This document shows, piece after piece, positions 32,765-41,018 of a stretch of 64,000 nt of DNA. A model generated the notes under the pieces. That model was given only the letters and a program-made list of their open reading frames with translations. It searched no databases and was not told where the DNA came from. This stretch comes from CATQHS01 sp965203375 (lineage in GTDB: Bacteria > Actinomycetota > Acidimicrobiia > Acidimicrobiales > Aldehydirespiratoraceae), in the NCBI GenBank assembly GCA_965203375.1, contig OZ241886.1, positions 868,001 to 932,000 on the forward strand, given 5' to 3'. The translations under genes and the position numbers were made by a program. The first letter of the stretch is position 1. Every line of letters begins with the position of its first letter.

Positions 32765-35751
32765 CCACGGCACCCGACCGGAGGCTCGAAGGCGCCGACT
32801 TCGCCGAGTTCTACGAAGCCGTCCACGGGCGCAGCCCGTGGCAGTGGCAGGGGCGGCTGGCCGTCGAAGTCGTGGATGGCGACGGCTGGCCGGACGTGAT
32901 CGACGCCCCGACCGGGTCCGGGAAAACATCGGTGGCCGACATCGCGATCTTCGCTTTGGCCGCCCGGCCCGAAATATCCCCCCGGCGGCTCGTCTGGGTG
33001 ATCAACCGTCGCATCGTTGTCGACGAGGTCTACACCCATGTCGCGAAGATCAACGCCCGGCTGCGCCGGGCGGTGGAACGCTCAGACGGCGGGGTTGTAG
33101 GGGCCGTGGCCGAGAGCCTCCGAGCGATGACCCGGGCGGTGACCGGCGACAGCCCCGACTTGGTGGGCATGTCTGCTCTGCGCGGTGGCAAGGTCCTAGC
33201 CGACGACTGGACCCGCCATCCCCCCGACCGGCCCTGGGTGGCCGTGTCCACCATCGACCAGTTCGGGTCTCGGCTGCTGCACCGCGGCTACGGGGTTTCC
33301 CAGCGGACCCGGTCCATGCACGCCGGGCTCGCCGCCAACGACTGCCTGGTCGTGTTGGACGAGATGCACACCAGCAAGCCGCTTTACGACACGATCGAGG
33401 GAGCGCTCGCCGCCGACAGCCGCAAGCGCGGCAACGCGGAGAGGTGGCCGTCGTTGCCCGACCGGTTCGGGGTCGTGCAGATGTCGGCCACCCCCGGCCC
33501 CGTCGGGAGCAGCCGCACCCGGTTTGCCCTGAGACCTGAGGAACGCGATGAGCCCGGCCTCAAACCGCGGCTGCAAACCGCCACAGATGTGACGCTGGTC
33601 AAGGTCCCCCACAAGAAGGTGCCCCAGAACTCGCGCGACAGGGCCGCGGTTAGGGCGGAGAACACCCAGAAAGTGGCGCGAAGCGCCGCCGACATCGTCG
33701 CGTCGCTAGACGGTAACCTCGCGGTCCGGACCGTCGGGGTTGTCGTCAACACGGTTGCCGCCGCTCGGGCCATTCACCGCCATATCCAGTCCGCTGGCTA
33801 CACGTCGCATCTGCTCACAGGCCGGATGCGCCCGCTGGACAAGGCCACCGCCGTGGAGCGGGTGGCCGAAGTCGCCGCCCTTTCCAGAGACGGCGCGACC
33901 CGCGATCCCGGGACCCGGCCTGACGTGGTGGTTGCCACCCAGACCATCGAGGTCGGTGCCGACTTCGACTTCGACGCGATGATCACCGAATGCGCCCTCG
34001 CCGACAGCCTCCGTCAGAGGTTCGGGCGGCTGGACCGGGCTGGCCGCTACGCCGAGCGGTCTGGCGGCGGAAACCCCCAGGCGTGGATACTCGGCGGCGC
34101 CAAAGAGGACTTGGTCTACGCCGGGGCGGCTATGGCGACATGGGATCATCTGAACGCCTGCCCGCAGGCCGTGACCCAGAAGGTGGGTCGCAAGACGGTG
34201 ACGATGCTCACCGTCGACCTCGGCTTCTGGGCCGCCGCGGGCCCTTGGCCCGAGGCCCCGAAGCTCGACGCCCCGCAGGTCCAGGCGGTGCATCTGGAGG
34301 CGTGGGCCGAGACACTGCGCCCCCCGGCGTCTGACCCGGCGTCGGGTGATTTCCTCCACGGCATCGGGGCCGCGGTCGACACGGATGTGTCGATCTGTTG
34401 GCGAGAAGACCACTCGCCCGAAGCCCTGAGGCTGGTCCCGCCCCGGACAGCCGAGTTCTTAGCGGCACCGCGCTGGGCGGCCAAGAGATGGATCGCCGGG
34501 TGGCTGGAGGAGGAGGCGGAGTCATCGGTGGCCGATGTGGACGCCGCGGCTCCCTCCGGCGCTGACGCGGACAGTGCTGCCGCCGCGTTTGGGTGCGTGA
34601 AATGGAGAGGATTCGGCAAAAAGCCGCGGCCCGTGAAATCGGCCCGCGACATCAAGCCAGGCGACGTGGTGATCGTCAAACCCTCAGCCGGTGGCATCCA
34701 AGACGGCACATGGGACCCGGCAGCGTCCAGCCCAGAACACGCCCCCGAAGACCTCGGTGACCGCGCCCAGTTTGATTACGGCAGAGCCGTGCTCACGCTC
34801 GACGAGCGCCGCATGAAGCGTTATATGCCAGAAGGCGGATGCCCGAAGGCACCCGCGCCTCCCGGCGGTGAAGAGGACGATGATGCCGACCGCAAGACCG
34901 AGATCGAGTCGGCGCTCAGTGATGTGGCCCAGAACGCCGTCGAACTATGGGCCCGCGAAGCCGCCGCCTATCTCCTCTCCGCCGGCGAATGGCGAAGCGA
35001 TGACTACTTGGAAGACGCCGGGTGCTGGGTTGCCGCCTGCAGGATCGAAACCCCCGAAACCGAAGCGTCAGACACCGCCGCCTTTGACGGGTCAGACGAA
35101 TCCGACTCGTTCACCGGCTCGGCGGTCACCCTTGACGTCCATCTAGAAGAAGTGGCCCAGACGGCGGCGGCGTTCGCGGACAGCCTCGGGTTCCCGCCGT
35201 CGATCCGGGCCAGCATGGTGTGGGCGGCCCGGCTGCACGACATCGGCAAAGCTGACCTCAGATGGCAGGAGGCGATCACCGGCGGCGACACTGCGGAACT
35301 GGCCGCCGATGGGGTGCTGCTGGCCAAATCGCCGCCGGACGCGCGGCCCGGCCAGCGCCGGTTCCCGCCGGTCCGCCACGAAAGCCTCAGCGTCGCCATG
35401 GCCGAATCCGACTCGCACATCCGCGAGGTGTCCGAGCAGGCCGGGGCCGACTGGGACTTGGTGCTGCACCTGATCGGATCCCACCACGGCTACGGCCGGC
35501 CGCTTCCGGGGACGCTCACCGACCCCAATCCCCGGCGGGTCGAGTATCGGATGGACGGCTGCGACATGGCCTGCGACACCGCCGACCTCGGCGGCGGGCG
35601 GTTCGCGTTCGAGTGCGTCGACCGGTTCGACGCCTTGGCCGGGCGCTACGGCTACTACGGGCTGGCGTGGATGGAAGCCGTCCTCAGAATGGCCGACTGG
35701 CAGGCCAGTGCTGGCAACCCGGTCAAGCCCGAGGAAGGGCAGATGACATGA
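32761..35751 (+). CDS. cas3: Cas3 helicase-nuclease, HD domain at the C-terminus
   Basis: 996 residues. Helicase first: APTGSGKTSVADIAIFAL near residue 50, LVVLDEMHTSKPLYD (DExH as DEMH) near 200, MSATPG, and QTIEVGADFDFDAMITE...QRFGRLDRAGR to about 430. HD nuclease last: ARLHDIGKADLRWQ near 825, RHESLSVAM near 873, GSHHGYGRP near 907. The helicase-then-HD order is the type I-G arrangement, the reverse of classical Cas3. All core catalytic motifs look intact. Confidence 0.93.
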   Translation: MTTAPDRRLEGADFAEFYEAVHGRSPWQWQGRLAVEVVDGDGWPDVIDAPTGSGKTSVADIAIFALAARPEISPRRLVWVINRRIVVDEVYTHVAKINARLRRAVERSDGGVVGAVAESLRAMTRAVTGDSPDLVGMSALRGGKVLADDWTRHPPDRPWVAVSTIDQFGSRLLHRGYGVSQRTRSMHAGLAANDCLVVLDEMHTSKPLYDTIEGALAADSRKRGNAERWPSLPDRFGVVQMSATPGPVGSSRTRFALRPEERDEPGLKPRLQTATDVTLVKVPHKKVPQNSRDRAAVRAENTQKVARSAADIVASLDGNLAVRTVGVVVNTVAAARAIHRHIQSAGYTSHLLTGRMRPLDKATAVERVAEVAALSRDGATRDPGTRPDVVVATQTIEVGADFDFDAMITECALADSLRQRFGRLDRAGRYAERSGGGNPQAWILGGAKEDLVYAGAAMATWDHLNACPQAVTQKVGRKTVTMLTVDLGFWAAAGPWPEAPKLDAPQVQAVHLEAWAETLRPPASDPASGDFLHGIGAAVDTDVSICWREDHSPEALRLVPPRTAEFLAAPRWAAKRWIAGWLEEEAESSVADVDAAAPSGADADSAAAAFGCVKWRGFGKKPRPVKSARDIKPGDVVIVKPSAGGIQDGTWDPAASSPEHAPEDLGDRAQFDYGRAVLTLDERRMKRYMPEGGCPKAPAPPGGEEDDDADRKTEIESALSDVAQNAVELWAREAAAYLLSAGEWRSDDYLEDAGCWVAACRIETPETEASDTAAFDGSDESDSFTGSAVTLDVHLEEVAQTAAAFADSLGFPPSIRASMVWAARLHDIGKADLRWQEAITGGDTAELAADGVLLAKSPPDARPGQRRFPPVRHESLSVAMAESDSHIREVSEQAGADWDLVLHLIGSHHGYGRPLPGTLTDPNPRRVEYRMDGCDMACDTADLGGGRFAFECVDRFDALAGRYGYYGLAWMEAVLRMADWQASAGNPVKPEEGQMT

Positions 35752-36707
35752 GCGAGGGCACGCACCTGCCGGGGCTGCGGGGCGACACCCCCGACGGCTT
35801 CCTCGCTGGTCTAGGAGTACTGGCGGCATACGACGGACAACCCGACCCGCCGAGGCTGTGGTGGGACGGCACTCACGCCGTGGTCGACGACAGGTTCACG
35901 ATCCAGCAGATCGCGGACCAGGCGCTGGCGGCCCTCAGAAAGTTGAGCGACTCCCCGGCGATGGCCTACAAGATCGACGGCAAACCTATCGAAGACGTCA
36001 AGTTCACGGACCGGGCGGATACTAAGTCGTTCCTCGATCCTTCGCATGGTGACAAGATGCCGGCATGCCTCACCGCCGAAGGCGCATACGACAAGACCCA
36101 GGACAAGAAAGCGAAACCCACCGCCTGGGACTTCACCGCTGGCAAGCAGGGTTTCATCAAAAAAATACGCGACCGATTGCTGGCGTCATGCACAGGTGCC
36201 CACCTGGCTGAAGCGATGGAAGATCCATACGCTGGCGAAGAGACCACCGAGAAGTCGCTCGGATGGGGTCAGTCAGTGGACCGGGTGGCCGCCCTGTCGG
36301 GCGAAGCCCCCGCCGATGAGAAGAAGATCATCCGCAACATCGGGCTTGAAGCGCTCGGCGTGCTCGGCTTGTCGTTTCACCCGGTCTTCGCGTACTACCC
36401 GCCCCGCGCCACAACCGGGCGGGCGCTCACCCTGGGGTTCCGCGACCAACCCGGTGCCGGAAAGTCGAGAGAGTCGTACATGTGGCCGCTGTGGTCACCG
36501 CCCGCATCAGCCCCAGCAGTGAGGGCGCTGTTGGCGGCCGTGTCAGCGCCGCTCAGCCCCACACGCGTAGCCGACATGGGTGCCAGATACGAAGGCTGGG
36601 GCATCACCCGCATCATGGCTTCAGCCGTGGACCGCGGAAGCAAGGCCCAAGGGTACGGGATGTTCCGCCCGCCAGAGTCCATCTGGTCGCTGCCAGTCGC
36701 TGGCTGA
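35748..36707 (+). CDS. Small type I-G Cascade subunit, Csb3/Cas8-like
   Basis: 319 residues, ATGA overlap with cas3. The opening HLPGLRGDTPDGFLAGLGVLAAYD matches the start of Csx17/Csb3-type large-subunit proteins, and IRNIGLEALGVLGLSFHPVFAYYPP and GYGMFRPPESIW fit that family. At about 320 residues it is closer to Csb3 (Cas8u2) than to the about 700-residue Csx17. It would recognise PAM and recruit Cas3. Assigned mainly by position and the N-terminal motif. Confidence 0.7.
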   Translation: MSEGTHLPGLRGDTPDGFLAGLGVLAAYDGQPDPPRLWWDGTHAVVDDRFTIQQIADQALAALRKLSDSPAMAYKIDGKPIEDVKFTDRADTKSFLDPSHGDKMPACLTAEGAYDKTQDKKAKPTAWDFTAGKQGFIKKIRDRLLASCTGAHLAEAMEDPYAGEETTEKSLGWGQSVDRVAALSGEAPADEKKIIRNIGLEALGVLGLSFHPVFAYYPPRATTGRALTLGFRDQPGAGKSRESYMWPLWSPPASAPAVRALLAAVSAPLSPTRVADMGARYEGWGITRIMASAVDRGSKAQGYGMFRPPESIWSLPVAG

Positions 36708-36771
36708 GAGCGGCCCGGTTCGGCGATGTGCTGGCGGCTAGAGTCCTGTCAAGCGCGGAGAAGGAGGACTG

Positions 36772-37146
36772 ATGTTTGGCAATCGCTCCGAGAGGGCTGA
36801 GCGTCGAGCCAAGCGCCGCGCCGAGCGCCGGGCGCAGGTCCAAGTTCGTCCGATTAAGGGGGGAGGCTTCAGCTACTGGTGGCCGGATGTGGAGGCACCC
36901 AAGTCGATCAAACCCTCCGACTTTCTCTATCCTTGGGAACTGCTGGACGAACCCCCGTCGGACGGTCAGCCGCCTTCCGGGCCACCGTCGGCGGTTTGCC
37001 CATCATGCGGTCGGCGGTACGAACCCTCATCGGAGGGTCAGCCGTCTTCGGGCACCGAACCGGAGGGCAGTGCGGCGGCTGGGTCCGGCGCCGCGTTGGC
37101 AACGGCGTCCGCCCCGGTGACAGGATCTGCCGGCGGGGGTGGGTGA
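36772..37146 (+). CDS. Unknown 124-residue protein after the cas operon
   Basis: AAGGAGG at 36761-36767 precedes ATG 36772. A very basic start (RSERAERRAKRRAERRAQVQVRP), an aromatic segment (GGGFSYWWPDVEAPKS), one CPSCGRRYEPSSEG half zinc knuckle, and a disordered Pro/Ser/Gly end with an internal repeat (EPPSDGQPPSG / EPSSEGQPSSG). No family recognised. It follows the Csb3-like gene by 64 bp in the same direction, so it may be co-transcribed with cas genes. A 14-codon frame (36728-36772) ends by TGATG overlap with it. Confidence 0.6.
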   Translation: MFGNRSERAERRAKRRAERRAQVQVRPIKGGGFSYWWPDVEAPKSIKPSDFLYPWELLDEPPSDGQPPSGPPSAVCPSCGRRYEPSSEGQPSSGTEPEGSAAAGSGAALATASAPVTGSAGGGG

Positions 37147-37166
37147 GGAAGCTTCGCCGGGGAAGA

Positions 37167-38315
37167 TCAGGTTCGGCTGGTTGAACGGGGGCCGAGGATG
37201 GCGTTGGCGATCCCGTCTTCGCAGGTGGCGGTGTCCCACCAGCTCAACTGGAGTTGCTTGGCCCGGCGGAAGTAGAGCTGGATGTCGTAGTCGACGGTGA
37301 AGCCGACGCCGCCGAACACCTGCTGGGCCATGGCGGTGATGTCGCGGAACACCCGGCAGGCGAACAGCTTGGCCATCGGGGCCAGGCGGTTGGTGTCGCG
37401 GCCGGTCGAGTGGGCCCAGGCCGCCTGGTGGACCAGAATCCGGGCCCCGTCCAGGTTGGTGCGGGCGTCGGCCAGGTAGTGGGAGATGGCCTGGAACTCG
37501 GCCAGGGCCTTGCCGAACTGGCGGCGGTTGCGGGCGTACTCGGCGGTGATCTCCAGGGCGTGCTCGGCCCCGCCCACCGCCTGGGCCGCGGCCAGGATGG
37601 CCGCGGGGGCCATGGCCCGCTCCCAGATCCTCCAGCCGGTGCCGGCCGCCCCCAGCCGGGACTCCGCCGACACGGCCACTTCGTTAAAGGTGACTGCGTA
37701 CTGGGCGTCCGATGCGATGGACAGGCACTGCTCCATGGCCACCCCGTCGGCGCCGGCGGGCACCAAGAACAGGTCCACCTCGGCGGGGGCCGGGCCGGTG
37801 CGGGCCAGCACCAGCAGATGGTCGGCCGCGGCGGCGAAGGCCACATGCAGCTTCACCCCGTCCAACTTGAACCCTCCGTCGGCGCCGGCCTCGGCGGTGG
37901 TCAGGCTCACCCCCTTTGGCCCGAAGCCGCTCTCGGGCTCCAGCCAGGCCGGGGTGACGATGGCCGCTCCGGCGGCGATCTCGGCCAGCAGGTCCGCTGG
38001 CCCGTTGCCGGACGCGACGATGGCGGCGGCCGACAGCACACAGCTCACGAAGTGGGGGACCGGGGCCAGGGCCCGGCCCAGCTCCTCGTACACCACCACC
38101 CCGTCGATCAGGCTCATCTCCGACCCGCCGAGGGACTCGGGCACCATCAGGCCGCACAGGCCCAGTTCGCCGAGCTGGTCCCACAGCTCCCGGGCGATGC
38201 CGTCGGGATCGTCCTCCAACTCCCGCACCCGCTCCAGGGGCGACAGCCGCCCGCACAGGCCCCGCACCGCCTCTCGCAGCATGTCCTGCTCGGGGGTGAA
38301 ATCGAGGTTCAGCAT
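37167..38315 (-). CDS. Acyl-CoA dehydrogenase
   Basis: 382 residues. LNLDFTPEQDMLREAVRGL start, GLCGLMVPESLGGSEMSLIDGVVVYEELGRALAP, and RRQFGKALAEFQAISHYLADARTNLDGARILVHQAAW with QQVFGGVGFTVDYDIQLYFRRAKQ at the end. Last gene of a minus-strand operon (decarboxylase/aldolase to here). ATG 38315 overlaps the stop of a mini-ORF that copies its own N-terminus. Confidence 0.86.
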   Translation of the reverse strand: MLNLDFTPEQDMLREAVRGLCGRLSPLERVRELEDDPDGIARELWDQLGELGLCGLMVPESLGGSEMSLIDGVVVYEELGRALAPVPHFVSCVLSAAAIVASGNGPADLLAEIAAGAAIVTPAWLEPESGFGPKGVSLTTAEAGADGGFKLDGVKLHVAFAAAADHLLVLARTGPAPAEVDLFLVPAGADGVAMEQCLSIASDAQYAVTFNEVAVSAESRLGAAGTGWRIWERAMAPAAILAAAQAVGGAEHALEITAEYARNRRQFGKALAEFQAISHYLADARTNLDGARILVHQAAWAHSTGRDTNRLAPMAKLFACRVFRDITAMAQQVFGGVGFTVDYDIQLYFRRAKQLQLSWWDTATCEDGIANAILGPRSTSRT

Positions 38316-38389
38316 GGCGTGGGCCTCCGGTTGCGGAGTTCGACGGTATCCGTGGGCTGCCTTGCGGGGGTGAAGTCGAGGTTCAACAT
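38309..38389 (-). other. 26-residue coupling mini-ORF copying the acyl-CoA dehydrogenase start
   Basis: ATG 38389 overlaps the MaoC stop (ATGTTGA) and the frame ends at TGA 38309-38311 inside ATGCTGA, the acyl-CoA dehydrogenase start. It begins MLNLDFTPAR (gene: MLNLDFTPEQ) and ends RRPTPC (MaoC ends WRPAPC). At DNA level 38365-38402 matches 38291-38328 at 35 of 38 positions. This is what a tandem duplication of the original MaoC/dehydrogenase junction would give. Confidence 0.7.
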
Positions 38390-38910
38390 GGCGCGGGCCT
38401 CCAGTCGTCGCTGCGGCGGGTCCAGGGGTTGTCACCGTCGTCCGTAGGCAGCGCCACCCGCGCCGAGCCGGTGGAGCAGACCGTCTCGCCCACGGTCAGG
38501 GCCAGGTCCACCTCGGCCCAGCCGCACCCGGCGCCGTCGGTCTCCAAGGCGGTCACCGAGCCCGAGATCACCATGCGGTCGCCGGGGCAGACCGGCTGGC
38601 GCATCCGGAAGGCCAGACGCCCGATCCGGCCCCGGGGGCCGGTCCAGTCGGTGACGAACCGCTCGAACCAGGCAGCCTGGTTGGGGGTGTTCAAGAAGAT
38701 GTCCCGGGTGCCGTTGCGCTCGACGGCGAAGCGGTGGTCGTGGTGCATGGGCCGCCAGTCCCGGCTGGCCAGCGCCCCCAGAACCACGGTGGTGGCGGTC
38801 ACGTCGCAGGCCAGGGGGGGCAGGGCGTCGCCCACCGCCACCCGGTCGAAGACCACACCGGCGGCGGCCCGGACCGAACCGGCTCGGTCCCCTTGGTGGT
38901 CCGCGGTCAC
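38383..38910 (-). CDS. MaoC-like (hot-dog fold) hydratase
   Basis: 175 residues of the MaoC/hot-dog type: GDALPPLACDVTATTVVLGALASRDWRPMHHDHRFAVERNG, IFLNTPNQAAWFERFVTDWTGP, RMRQPVCPGDRMVISGSV. Likely acts on enoyl-CoA or a related thioester. GTG start 38910 overlaps the stop of the third mini-ORF of a 53-bp repeat chain. Pairs with the other MaoC-like gene directly upstream, as subunits often do. Confidence 0.78.
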   Translation of the reverse strand: MTADHQGDRAGSVRAAAGVVFDRVAVGDALPPLACDVTATTVVLGALASRDWRPMHHDHRFAVERNGTRDIFLNTPNQAAWFERFVTDWTGPRGRIGRLAFRMRQPVCPGDRMVISGSVTALETDGAGCGWAEVDLALTVGETVCSTGSARVALPTDDGDNPWTRRSDDWRPAPC

Positions 38911-39056
38911 AGTTCAGCCTGCCCCTCGGCCCGGCCCTGGCCCACCTGGGGGTCCGCGGTCACAGTTCAGCCTGCCCCTCGGCCCGGCCCTGGCCCACCT
39001 GGGGGTCCGCGGTCACAGTTCAGCCTGCCCCTCGGCCCGGCCCTGGCCCACCTGGG
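38898..39056 (-). repeat. Perfect 53-bp tandem repeat, three copies
   Basis: Copies start at 38898, 38951 and 39004, with a partial fourth at 39057. No mismatch among the three full copies. The period is not a multiple of 3, but each copy equals one 19-codon ORF minus a 4-nt stop/start overlap. Confidence 0.95.
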
Positions 39057-39072
39057 GGTCGGCGGCGGTCAC
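38907..39072 (-). other. Chain of three overlapping mini-ORFs between two MaoC-like genes
   Basis: The upstream MaoC stop is overlapped by GTG 39072 (GTGA). ORF 1 (39072-39013) codes MTAADPQVGQGRAEGQAEL; ORFs 2 (39016-38960) and 3 (38963-38907) both code MTADPQVGQGRAEGQAEL. Each stop overlaps the next GTG (GTGA), and the last overlaps the MaoC start, which reads MTADHQGDR. So the 53-bp repeat unit is a coupled mini-ORF that begins with the downstream protein's first residues. Confidence 0.7.
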
Positions 39073-39734
39073 GGCCTGGCCTCCTCCGGCTCTGCGCTTT
39101 CCGGGTCGGGTTCCGGCGGGCGGCGGTAGCCGAAGCCGGTGTAGGACTCCACCCCTGCCAGCTCGCCCCGCTGGTTGCGGTACTCCACGTCGATCACCCA
39201 GAAGCGGCCGGTTCCCAGGCCGGTGGTCTTCACGCCGCTCACCGACCGCAGCACTTGGCGGTGGCTGATCACGTCGCCGGGCCGGACCGGCTCGTGGAAC
39301 ACCAGGGCGTTATCGCTCATGATGGCCTCGGGCAGCCCCAGGCGCTGCTTGAGGTCGAAGTGGACCTGCAGCGCCACCTGCTCGCCCTCGGCCCCCGGCG
39401 ACCACCGGTGGGGCCGCATCCACAGCGACAGGGTGGACAGCGGCAGCAGCGGCCCCCCGGCCAGCTCGTCGGCTGTTGCCCGGTCCCAGTACAGCGGGTT
39501 GGGGTTCTCGGTGGCGGCCAGGGTGTTCCAGCCGTAGCCCGACTCGGCGGCGAAGTCGGCGGTGGCCGGGTAACAGGGCCGCCCGATCATCTCAGCCACC
39601 TCGACCGGCAGATCATCCGGGACCGCTCCGGCCGCCCCGCCTCGGGCAGTGGCTGCCCCAGCGGACCCAGCGGCTCTGTCCCTGGTTGCCCCGGCCGCCT
39701 TGGCCCCGGACCCGTCTTCGGGGTGGGGAGCCAT
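39069..39734 (-). CDS. MaoC-like hydratase, N-terminal-type
   Basis: 221 residues. The core MIGRPCYPATADFAAESGYGWNTLAATENPNPLYWD, with HFDLKQRLGLPEAIMSDNALVFHEPVRPGDVISHRQVL, is a hot-dog fold MaoC-type domain. The first 45 residues are Ala/Gly/Arg repeats absent from relatives. TGATG overlap with the preceding CoA-transferase gene. Confidence 0.77.
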   Translation of the reverse strand: MAPHPEDGSGAKAAGATRDRAAGSAGAATARGGAAGAVPDDLPVEVAEMIGRPCYPATADFAAESGYGWNTLAATENPNPLYWDRATADELAGGPLLPLSTLSLWMRPHRWSPGAEGEQVALQVHFDLKQRLGLPEAIMSDNALVFHEPVRPGDVISHRQVLRSVSGVKTTGLGTGRFWVIDVEYRNQRGELAGVESYTGFGYRRPPEPDPESAEPEEARP

Positions 39735-40927
39735 CAGGCGATCACCCCGGCGGAGGTCAGCTCGGCTACCCGGTCCTCGTCGTATCCGGCGGCTGACAGC
39801 AGCTCGGCGGTGTCGGTGGCCGTCTCGTCGGGAACCGCATAAGGCCCGTCGGGGGCCGGGGTGCCGGCCCACACCGGTCCGGTCTGGCGGAAGGCCCCCC
39901 TCACCGGGTGCTCGGCCTCCACCACCAAGCCCCGGGCCCGGTACTGCTCGTCGTCCACCGCTTCGGACACGGTGTTCACCGGGGCCACGCAGCAGTCGGC
40001 CGGCCCCAGCTCCGCCACCCAGTCGTCCCGGTCCCGCTCGGCCAGCCGGGCCGCCACCGCCGTCCTGATCTCGTCCTGGAGGGCGTCGTCGTGCTGGGCC
40101 TCGGCGTAGCGCTCCAGGCCCAGCGCCCGGCACAGGTTCCGCCAGAAGACGGCCTCGATGGCCCCAACCGCCAGATACCGGCCGTCGGCGCAGCGGTAGA
40201 GGTCGTAACAGGCGTAGCGGCCGGTGAGCACGGAGTGGCCCGGGCCAGGCTCGACCCCGGTGGCCAGGTGCTCGTCCGCGAACAGGGCCATGAGCCCGAA
40301 GGCGCCGTCGGCCACCGACACGTCGAGGCGGGCCCCGGCCCCGGTGCGCTCCCGCCGCAGCAGGGCGGCCATCACCGCCATGGCCGCGTGCAGCCCGCCC
40401 GCGGCCGCGTCGGCCACGGTGGCGCCGGGCAGGGCCGGGGCCCCGCCGGACCGGCGGCCGCTGCAGTGCAGGTAGCCGGAGACGGCCAGATAGTTGAGGT
40501 CGTGGCCCGCCCAGCTTCGGCGGGGCCCGGTCTGGCCGTAGCCGCTGGTGGAGCAGTAGACGACCCGCTCGTTGACCGCCGAGACGTGATCCCAACCGAT
40601 GCCGAGTCGGTCGGCCACCCCCGGCCGGAAGCTCTCCACCACTGCGTCGGCCCCGGCGGCCAGGGCCAGAAACGCCTCCCGCCCGGCGTCGGCCTTGAGG
40701 TCGATCCTGGCCCGCCGCATCCCCCGATGCCCGCCGTAGGCCCAGAACTCCGGTGCGATCACCGCCCCGCCCCGCCGGGGGGTCGGGCCGACCTTCACCA
40801 CCTCGGCCCCGTAGTCGGCCAGCACCCGGGTGGCCCGGGCCCCCGGTCCCACCGAGGCCAGATCCAGCACCCGGACCCCGGCCAAAGCGCCGTTGCCTGC
40901 CCCGTCAACAGCGGCGGCGGCGATCAC
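39734..40927 (-). CDS. CaiB/BaiF family III CoA-transferase, alpha-methylacyl-CoA racemase-like
   Basis: 397 residues. VRVLDLASVGPGARATRVLADYGAEVVKVG, the linker DLKADAGREAFLALAAGADAVVESFRPGVADRLGIGWD, YCSTSGYGQTGPRRSWAGHDLNYLAVSGYL (Asp/His region shared with racemases) and DVSVADGAFGLMALF. Likely racemises or transfers CoA on branched acyl thioesters. Start set at GTG 40927 since it forms a GTGA overlap with the upstream mini-ORF; GTG 40936 is the alternative. Confidence 0.83.
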   Translation of the reverse strand: MIAAAAVDGAGNGALAGVRVLDLASVGPGARATRVLADYGAEVVKVGPTPRRGGAVIAPEFWAYGGHRGMRRARIDLKADAGREAFLALAAGADAVVESFRPGVADRLGIGWDHVSAVNERVVYCSTSGYGQTGPRRSWAGHDLNYLAVSGYLHCSGRRSGGAPALPGATVADAAAGGLHAAMAVMAALLRRERTGAGARLDVSVADGAFGLMALFADEHLATGVEPGPGHSVLTGRYACYDLYRCADGRYLAVGAIEAVFWRNLCRALGLERYAEAQHDDALQDEIRTAVAARLAERDRDDWVAELGPADCCVAPVNTVSEAVDDEQYRARGLVVEAEHPVRGAFRQTGPVWAGTPAPDGPYAVPDETATDTAELLSAAGYDEDRVAELTSAGVIA

Positions 40928-40998
40928 CTCCGGCACTCCGCGACCACCCCGGCCAGGGTGCCGGCGCCGGCCCCGTCAACGGCAGCGGCGGCGGTCAC
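40924..40998 (-). other. 24-residue mini-ORF copying the CaiB start
   Basis: GTG 40998 starts 20 bp after the dehydrogenase stop and codes MTAAAAVDGAGAGTLAGV and six more residues; CaiB begins MIAAAAVDGAGNGALAGV. Its TGA overlaps the CaiB GTG (GTGA). DNA copies are offset by 71 bp. Confidence 0.65.
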
Positions 40999-41018
40999 CT
41001 CCCCAACTCCGGCGCCGG

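Noticed and set aside
36900..37060. Repeated CGAACCC(C/T)C(G/A)TCGGA(C/G)GGTCAGCCG after the cas operon as a possible mini CRISPR array
   Set aside because: Two copies only, in the reading frame of the 124-residue protein, giving the peptide repeat EP(P/S)S(D/E)GQP; better explained as coding.
39735..40595. N-terminal extension of the MaoC-like frame over the CaiB gene
   Set aside because: It is a frame shadow of CaiB with Gly/Arg composition; the TGATG junction at 39734 gives a natural start.
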